Positions 8,177 through 11,905 of a DNA stretch of 11,905 nucleotides are shown piece after piece; positions within the stretch are counted from its first letter, which is position 1, and the number at the start of each line of letters is the position of its first letter. The translations under genes and the position numbers were made by a program. The notes under the pieces are model-generated. The model saw nothing but the letters and a program-made list of their open reading frames with translations, made no database searches and was not told where the DNA came from. Origin of the DNA: Deltaproteobacteria bacterium (GTDB lineage: Bacteria > Desulfobacterota > Dissulfuribacteria > Dissulfuribacterales > JALVPX01); contig JAMOVF010000051.1 of the NCBI GenBank assembly GCA_027061625.1, positions 1-11,905 of the forward strand, read 5' to 3'.

Positions 8177-8740
8177 ATGCAAAAAATGACCATTCAGGCA
8201 TCAAAACTGAATCCATCGTTTGAGGAAACACTTTCTGCTCATGAAGGCTGTGCTACCATGGCTGCCTGTTTTGCCTGTGGAGCATGCAGTGCAGCATGTC
8301 CAGTGGAAAAGGTAGTTCCTGAATTTGATCCAAGGAAGGTTGTACACATGGCTGTCTTGGGCCTTGAAGAGGAACTTCTTAAATCAGACTTGATTTGGGC
8401 ATGCTCGCAATGTCAAAGCTGTGTTCCTGTATGCCCACAAGGAGTTAGGTGCAGCGATGTGGTTAAAGCTGCCAGGGAAGCAGCTATAGAAGCAGGCTAC
8501 GTTGACAGGGATAGAATGGTAGAGCTGGGATTGATTGCAGTGGTAGATCCTGGCAAATGTGTTGCCTGTTTAACATGCGTGCGCCTTTGTCCCTTTGCAG
8601 CACCCACTATTATTGATGAAGGATATGCCTTTATTGAGCCTGAACTTTGTAAGGCATGCGGTATTTGCGTCCTTGAATGCCCTGCCGAGGCCATAAAATT
8701 AGCTCCTTCTTTGGAGCAGCGGGGAAGCCAGGAGGCATAA
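8177..8740 (+). CDS. hdrC: HdrC-like protein with four [4Fe-4S] motifs (HdrC domain plus ferredoxin domain)
   Basis: This is a soluble electron-transfer subunit expected to wire HdrA to the MvhD and MetV proteins. It is 187 residues with four complete cluster motifs: Cys31/34/37/41 (CFACGACSAACP) and Cys76/79/82/86 (CSQCQSCVPVCP) form the HdrC-type domain; Cys128/131/134/138 and Cys158/161/164/168 form a 2[4Fe-4S] ferredoxin domain at the C-terminus. The HdrC segment LNPSFEETLS near the N-terminus and RKVVHMAVLG between the first two motifs are family-like. No clear ribosome binding site precedes ATG 8177, and Met4 (ATG 8186) is an alternative start. The gene begins 7 bases after mvhD, so coupled translation is likely. 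No membrane segment is visible. No HdrB is encoded next to it, which is unusual for an HdrC. It could also be described simply as a 4Fe-4S dicluster protein. Confidence 0.85.
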   Translation: MQKMTIQASKLNPSFEETLSAHEGCATMAACFACGACSAACPVEKVVPEFDPRKVVHMAVLGLEEELLKSDLIWACSQCQSCVPVCPQGVRCSDVVKAAREAAIEAGYVDRDRMVELGLIAVVDPGKCVACLTCVRLCPFAAPTIIDEGYAFIEPELCKACGICVLECPAEAIKLAPSLEQRGSQEA

Positions 8741-8747
8741 GTATAGT

Positions 8748-9164
8748 ATGGCAACGAAAAAGAGCAGAAAAAAGGCAAATGCTGAAATTGTTGGTTTCTG
8801 CTGCAATTACACTGTATCAGTAGAGCCCAGCGTTTTAAAAGAAAGGGGTTTGGTCCCTGAAAACATAGAATTTAAAAGGCTCCCATGTACAGGCCGGCTT
8901 GAAGTTCCAGCAATCCTGGATGCTTTTGCCGAAGGAGCTAAGGCTGTATTTGTTGCTGGATGCAAAATTGATGAATGCCACAATTTATCTGGAAGCAAAA
9001 GGGCGGCTAAACGGGTTCAATATGCACGAAAGATTCTTGAAGAGTTGGGCCTTGAACCGGAAAGGCTTGAAATGGTCTTTGTTCCAAGAGGAGAATCTGA
9101 GCCCATTGTGGAAGCTGCCAGGGAGCTGAAGATGAGATTAAGCACTATGGAAGGTCAGTCATGA
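8748..9164 (+). CDS. Second MvhD-like [2Fe-2S] subunit (cysteine version)
   Basis: This short hydrogenase-iron-sulfur-subunit (MvhD/FlpD) family protein of 138 residues is a paralogue of the selenoprotein encoded at 7411. It has GFCCNY (Cys18, 19), LPCTGRLEV (Cys47) and VAGCKIDECHN (Cys72, Cys77). Cys72 aligns with Sec69 of the first MvhD, and Cys77 with Cys74 at the same 5-residue step, so the cluster-binding pattern is kept with sulfur instead of selenium. It lacks the C-terminal extension of its neighbour. AGGAGG ends 12 bases before ATG 8748, slightly far but usable. Its stop overlaps the metV start by 4 bases (ATGA), which suggests a stable stoichiometric link with MetV. A plausible role is the electron bridge between the Hdr-like module and MetVF; this is inferred from gene order only. 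Confidence 0.85.
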   Translation: MATKKSRKKANAEIVGFCCNYTVSVEPSVLKERGLVPENIEFKRLPCTGRLEVPAILDAFAEGAKAVFVAGCKIDECHNLSGSKRAAKRVQYARKILEELGLEPERLEMVFVPRGESEPIVEAARELKMRLSTMEGQS

Positions 9165-9829
9165 TTATTGCTGAACGTAAACCCATGAATGAAATTTTGG
9201 GCATGCTCGATGGAGTAAAAAAGCTCCTGGTCCTTGGCTGCCGAGGGTGTGTTGCTGTTTGTTCGGCTGGAGGCGACAAGGAAGTGGAGATCATGGCTTC
9301 GGCCATTCGATTGGGTAAAAAGTTGTCAAATGAGTCTATTGAGATAGATGCTTCGACCTATATCCGGCAGTGTGACCCAGAATATATTGAACCACTGAAA
9401 GAAGAGGGGAAAAAGTATGATGCTGTCCTCTCTATGGCCTGTGGAGTTGGAGTCAATTTTATTGCAGACCTTTGCCAAGGTATCAAGGTCTTACCTGGAG
9501 TGAATACTACATTTTACGGTGCCAATTTGAGCAGTGGCGAATGGAAAGAAATGTGTGCTGGTTGCGGTTCATGTGTACTCCATCTTACTGGAGGCCTCTG
9601 TCCTGTGGCCAGGTGCGCAAAACGGCTTTCCAATGGGCCATGTGGAGGTTCCCAGGGAGGCAGGTGCGAGATACACCCTGAAACTCCGTGTGTATGGCAT
9701 TTTATACATGAGCGTTTGCAAGAGCAGGGAGAAGCTGATCGCCTTAAGGAAATAATGCCTATTCGCGATTGGTCAACTGCTGGAGATGCGGGACCAAGGC
9801 GCAGGGTAAGGGAGGACTTGCTGCCGTGA
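9161..9829 (+). CDS. metV: MetV, zinc/iron-sulfur partner of methylene-THF reductase (MTHFR C-terminal domain family)
   Basis: MetV forms a heterodimer with MetF in acetogen-type methylene-THF reductases and passes electrons to the MetF flavin. The protein is 222 residues. The N-terminal half has GCRGCVAVCSAGG (Cys27, 30, 34) plus Cys71, Cys94 and Cys105. The C-terminal half carries the MTHFR_C signature: CAGCGSCVLHLTGGLCP (Cys132, 135, 138, 147), then Cys152, NGPCGGS (Cys161), Cys169 and Cys177. ATG 9161 has GGAAGG 6 bases upstream and overlaps the preceding stop by 4 bases; its own stop overlaps the metF GTG by 4 bases. This tight coupling on both sides supports MvhD2-MetV-MetF forming one sub-complex. 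The identification is good. Which cysteines bind zinc and which bind iron-sulfur clusters cannot be assigned from sequence alone. Confidence 0.9.
   Translation: MIIAERKPMNEILGMLDGVKKLLVLGCRGCVAVCSAGGDKEVEIMASAIRLGKKLSNESIEIDASTYIRQCDPEYIEPLKEEGKKYDAVLSMACGVGVNFIADLCQGIKVLPGVNTTFYGANLSSGEWKEMCAGCGSCVLHLTGGLCPVARCAKRLSNGPCGGSQGGRCEIHPETPCVWHFIHERLQEQGEADRLKEIMPIRDWSTAGDAGPRRRVREDLLP
9811..9815 (+). promoter_or_regulatory. Ribosome binding site for the GTG start of metF
   Basis: GGAGG inside the end of metV lies 10 bases before GTG 9826. No ATG lies in frame until deep inside the MetF domain (about residue 62), so this site supports the GTG start. Confidence 0.7.
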
Positions 9830-11905
9830 TAGCTAACAGCAATTTAGAAAATATACTCACATCTGGCCAGTTTGCCGTAACAGGCGAGTTAGGCCCCCCA
9901 AAAAGTGGCGACCCAGAAGTGGTGCGCAAAAAGGCTCGTATTCTCAAAGGGCATGTGGATGCCGTCAATATTACTGATTGTCAAACTGCCATTGTGAGGA
10001 TGTCCAGCCTTACTGCAGGCTTGCTGGCTTTGTCTGAGGGTGTTGAGCCAGTAATGCAGATGACCTGCAGAGATAGGAACCGCATTGGTATCCAGGCTGA
10101 AATTTTAGGTGCCTCTGCATTGGGGATAAAGAACCTTCTGTGTCTTACAGGAGATCATCAGAAATTTGGGAATCATCCTCAAGCCAAAGGAGTCTTTGAT
10201 ATGGACTCCATACAGCTCCTTTCCATGATGAAAGGAATGAGGGATGATAAAAAATTTCAGTGCGGTGAAGAAATAAAGTCCAACGAACCGCGGTTGTTTC
10301 TTGGCTGTGCCGCAAATCCCTTTGCAGATCCCTTTGAATTCAGGGCAGTTCGCCTTGGCAAAAAGGTTGATGCGGGTGCCAACTTTGTCCAGACACAAAT
10401 TATTTATAATATAGAAAAATTTAAAAAATTCATGGAGATGGTATGTGACCTTGGCATCCATGAAAGGTGTTACATCCTGGCCGGCGTAACACCGCCTAAG
10501 TCTTTGGGCATGGCCCGCTACATGAAAAAGTTTGTTCCAGGCCTTGATGTAACAGATGAAGTTATACAACGCCTTGAAGACGCAAGCGACAAAAGGGAAG
10601 AAGGAATAAATATCTGTGTAGATATAATAAATCAGGTAAAGGAGATTCCCGGAGTTGCAGGCGTTCACATAATGGCAATTGAATGGGAAGAAGCTGTGCC
10701 TGAGATAGTATCCAGGGCAAAGCTTGGTCCACGGCCTGAACCAAAAGGTATTGAACCTGTTCTTATGGACACAGCAGCTGTAGAGGCGGCGGTGGCCGAG
10801 GCCAAAGAGAAGGCTGAAAAAGAACTTCAGGCCCAGATTGAAATGGCCAAGAAAGAGGCCGATGCCTCAAGGAAATTGGTCTTAAAAGAAAAAGAACATT
10901 TGTCAAAGCAAATAGAACAGATGAAGAAAGAGCTTGAGGAGGCGAAACGCATGGCCAGCCAAAAAGAGGCTGAGGTCAACAAGCTTGCATCAGAGCTTAA
11001 GACTGCAAAAAGCCAGCCAACACAAGTGACAAGCACCCAGCCGGAAGCACAAACCGGTGCCCATGTTACCGTACAGGCCGGTTCTGTAAGTACTGGGCTG
11101 ACTCCTAGAGAGCAGGCAGTCTTGAATAGTCTGCATATGGGTTTGGATGCACTTAAAAAGGCACTTGGTTTAAGTGATGAGCAATATGAGGCGCTAAGAC
11201 GCTTTTTAGAAGCAGAATTTATGCTGTTTAGTGGTGGAGTGCCGCAGGCAGTTCCTGCAGCACCTACAGTTGAACCTGCTCCTGCGCCCCAACCAGAACC
11301 AGCGCCAGTTGCTGCAGCTGAAGAACAGGCTCCGGCTACTGAGGAACCAGCAGCGCCTATAACAGAAGAGGAGCCTGTGGCAGCAGCCCCTGCAGGACTG
11401 CCGCCAGTTCCTGAAGGGCTTACCCCTGAAGAATGGCAGCGCAAATGGGTGATACGCCTGGTTGCCAAAGGCAATCTGCAAATGTTGAAGGGCGATTTCA
11501 AGGGTGCCATTGAGACCTTTAAACAGGCATTATCCATTGATCCTAATAATGAAAAGGCCAAAAGAGGGCTGGAACAGGCAGAATCAGGTAAGGCACCTGA
11601 GATGGCAATGCCTGAGCCTGAAGCACCACCAGTTGAAGAACCGGTTAAGGAAGAAGTAGTTGTAGAGAAAAAGGTTGAGCCTGAACAGGAAAAACCAAAA
11701 CCCGAGCCAGTTGCAGAGGAAAAACCTGCTCCAGAAACTGAGAAAAAAGCTGAGCCTGTCAAGGAGGAAAAAACAGCTCCCAAACCCAAGGCTGCTCCTG
11801 CCAAGGCGGGTGTAGAGGGTCTGGAGGCCCCTGAGCTTCCAAAGGAAACTACGCCATTGAGCGAGAGGGCTGGTTCAATATCTGAAGACCTTTATAAGGA
11901 GCCAG
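9826..11905 (+). CDS. metF: Methylene-THF reductase MetF fused to a coiled-coil / linker / TPR extension (3' end beyond window)
   Basis: MetF reduces 5,10-methylene-THF to 5-methyl-THF with FAD. The reading frame starts at GTG 9826, overlapping the metV stop (GTGA), and stays open to the window end, 693 codons plus one base. Residues 1-305 are a complete MetF domain: GELGPPKSGD with catalytic-type Glu21, LTGDHQ with Asp110, NFVQTQIIYN, AGVTPPK, and a closing GVHIMAIEWEEAVPEI. Short MetF proteins normally end there. Here follow a charged, heptad-like coiled coil (about 315-395), a helical segment (about 425-471), a Pro/Ala/Glu-rich linker (472-530), one TPR unit (about 532-587, KGDFKGAIETFKQALSIDP) and a Pro/Glu/Lys-rich linker (588-662). 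No signal peptide or membrane segment is seen. The N-terminal identity is secure. The role of the extension is unknown; scaffolding or oligomerisation is an inference. Confidence 0.9.
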   Translation, partial: MIANSNLENILTSGQFAVTGELGPPKSGDPEVVRKKARILKGHVDAVNITDCQTAIVRMSSLTAGLLALSEGVEPVMQMTCRDRNRIGIQAEILGASALGIKNLLCLTGDHQKFGNHPQAKGVFDMDSIQLLSMMKGMRDDKKFQCGEEIKSNEPRLFLGCAANPFADPFEFRAVRLGKKVDAGANFVQTQIIYNIEKFKKFMEMVCDLGIHERCYILAGVTPPKSLGMARYMKKFVPGLDVTDEVIQRLEDASDKREEGINICVDIINQVKEIPGVAGVHIMAIEWEEAVPEIVSRAKLGPRPEPKGIEPVLMDTAAVEAAVAEAKEKAEKELQAQIEMAKKEADASRKLVLKEKEHLSKQIEQMKKELEEAKRMASQKEAEVNKLASELKTAKSQPTQVTSTQPEAQTGAHVTVQAGSVSTGLTPREQAVLNSLHMGLDALKKALGLSDEQYEALRRFLEAEFMLFSGGVPQAVPAAPTVEPAPAPQPEPAPVAAAEEQAPATEEPAAPITEEEPVAAAPAGLPPVPEGLTPEEWQRKWVIRLVAKGNLQMLKGDFKGAIETFKQALSIDPNNEKAKRGLEQAESGKAPEMAMPEPEAPPVEEPVKEEVVVEKKVEPEQEKPKPEPVAEEKPAPETEKKAEPVKEEKTAPKPKAAPAKAGVEGLEAPELPKETTPLSERAGSISEDLYKEP
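11239..11418 (+). repeat. Low-complexity Pro/Ala/Glu-rich coding stretch in the MetF extension
   Basis: Codons for Pro, Ala and Glu dominate, with imprecise short repeats such as PAPxPEP and EEPxA. It joins the helical segment to the TPR unit and is probably a disordered, extended linker. A similar Pro/Glu/Lys-rich stretch follows at 11587-11808. Confidence 0.65.

Noticed and set aside
9472..9755. Two alternative + strand frames within metV (69 and 73 codons)
   Set aside because: They are out-of-frame shadows of the conserved MetV cysteine-rich domain.
10105..10668. Open frame of 187 codons on the - strand inside metF
   Set aside because: It is antisense to conserved MetF sequence and has no family motif or start signal.
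10827..11804. Long open frame on the - strand (325 codons, rich in Ser, Gly and Ala)
   Set aside because: It is the complement of the Pro/Ala/Glu-rich codons of the MetF extension, has no ribosome binding site or family features, and the + strand frame is continuous with MetF.
1..11905. CRISPR arrays, insertion sequences, tRNA or rRNA genes
   Set aside because: No regularly spaced repeats, transposase-like frames, terminal inverted repeats or tRNA/rRNA signatures were seen.

Overview
The window is a stretch of a bacterial chromosome carrying the methyl branch of the Wood-Ljungdahl (reductive acetyl-CoA) pathway, a nickel CO dehydrogenase, and a heterodisulfide-reductase-like flavin/iron-sulfur module attached to methylene-tetrahydrofolate reductase. 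All recognisable genes are on the + strand. The content suggests a strict anaerobe that uses the pathway for CO2 fixation or for acetate/formate oxidation. A sulfur-cycling Desulfobacterota-type organism is the best guess, because long double HdrA proteins and selenocysteine-containing HdrA and MvhD are common there. The sequence alone does not fix the taxon.

Layout: 1-1047 is the C-terminal part of formate-tetrahydrofolate ligase (fhs), cut by the window start and followed by a strong hairpin (1064-1095). A 284-base gap without a gene probably holds the promoter of the next unit. From 1332 to the window end there is one compact, co-directional series: folD, cooS, hdrA, a selenoprotein mvhD, an hdrC-type four-cluster iron-sulfur protein, a second (cysteine) mvhD paralogue, metV and metF. 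Gaps are 43 bases (folD-cooS), 72 bases with a perfect hairpin (cooS-hdrA), then 12, 7, 7, -4 and -4 bases, so hdrA to metF looks like a single translationally coupled operon encoding one complex.

How it works together: Fhs makes 10-formyl-THF. FolD converts it through methenyl-THF to methylene-THF with NADP(H). MetF with MetV reduces methylene-THF to methyl-THF. HdrA (flavin), the HdrC-like protein and the two MvhD proteins are expected to carry electrons between MetFV and ferredoxin, a hydrogenase or a dehydrogenase. CooS interconverts CO2 and CO for the carbonyl branch. Acetyl-CoA synthase (acsB) and the corrinoid proteins are not in the window.

Three points need care. First, hdrA and the first mvhD each contain one in-frame UGA at a position where the family has cysteine. 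Each is followed by a SECIS-like hairpin with GUC in its apical loop, so both are read as selenoproteins, and ordinary gene calling would break them. Second, no HdrB is present between the Hdr genes, unlike the classic HdrABC-MvhD-MetFV set. Third, metF begins with GTG, has no stop before the window end, and after a normal MetF domain continues for about 390 more residues: a coiled coil, Pro/Ala/Glu-rich linkers, a helical segment and a TPR unit. This MetF fusion is the most unusual thing seen here.
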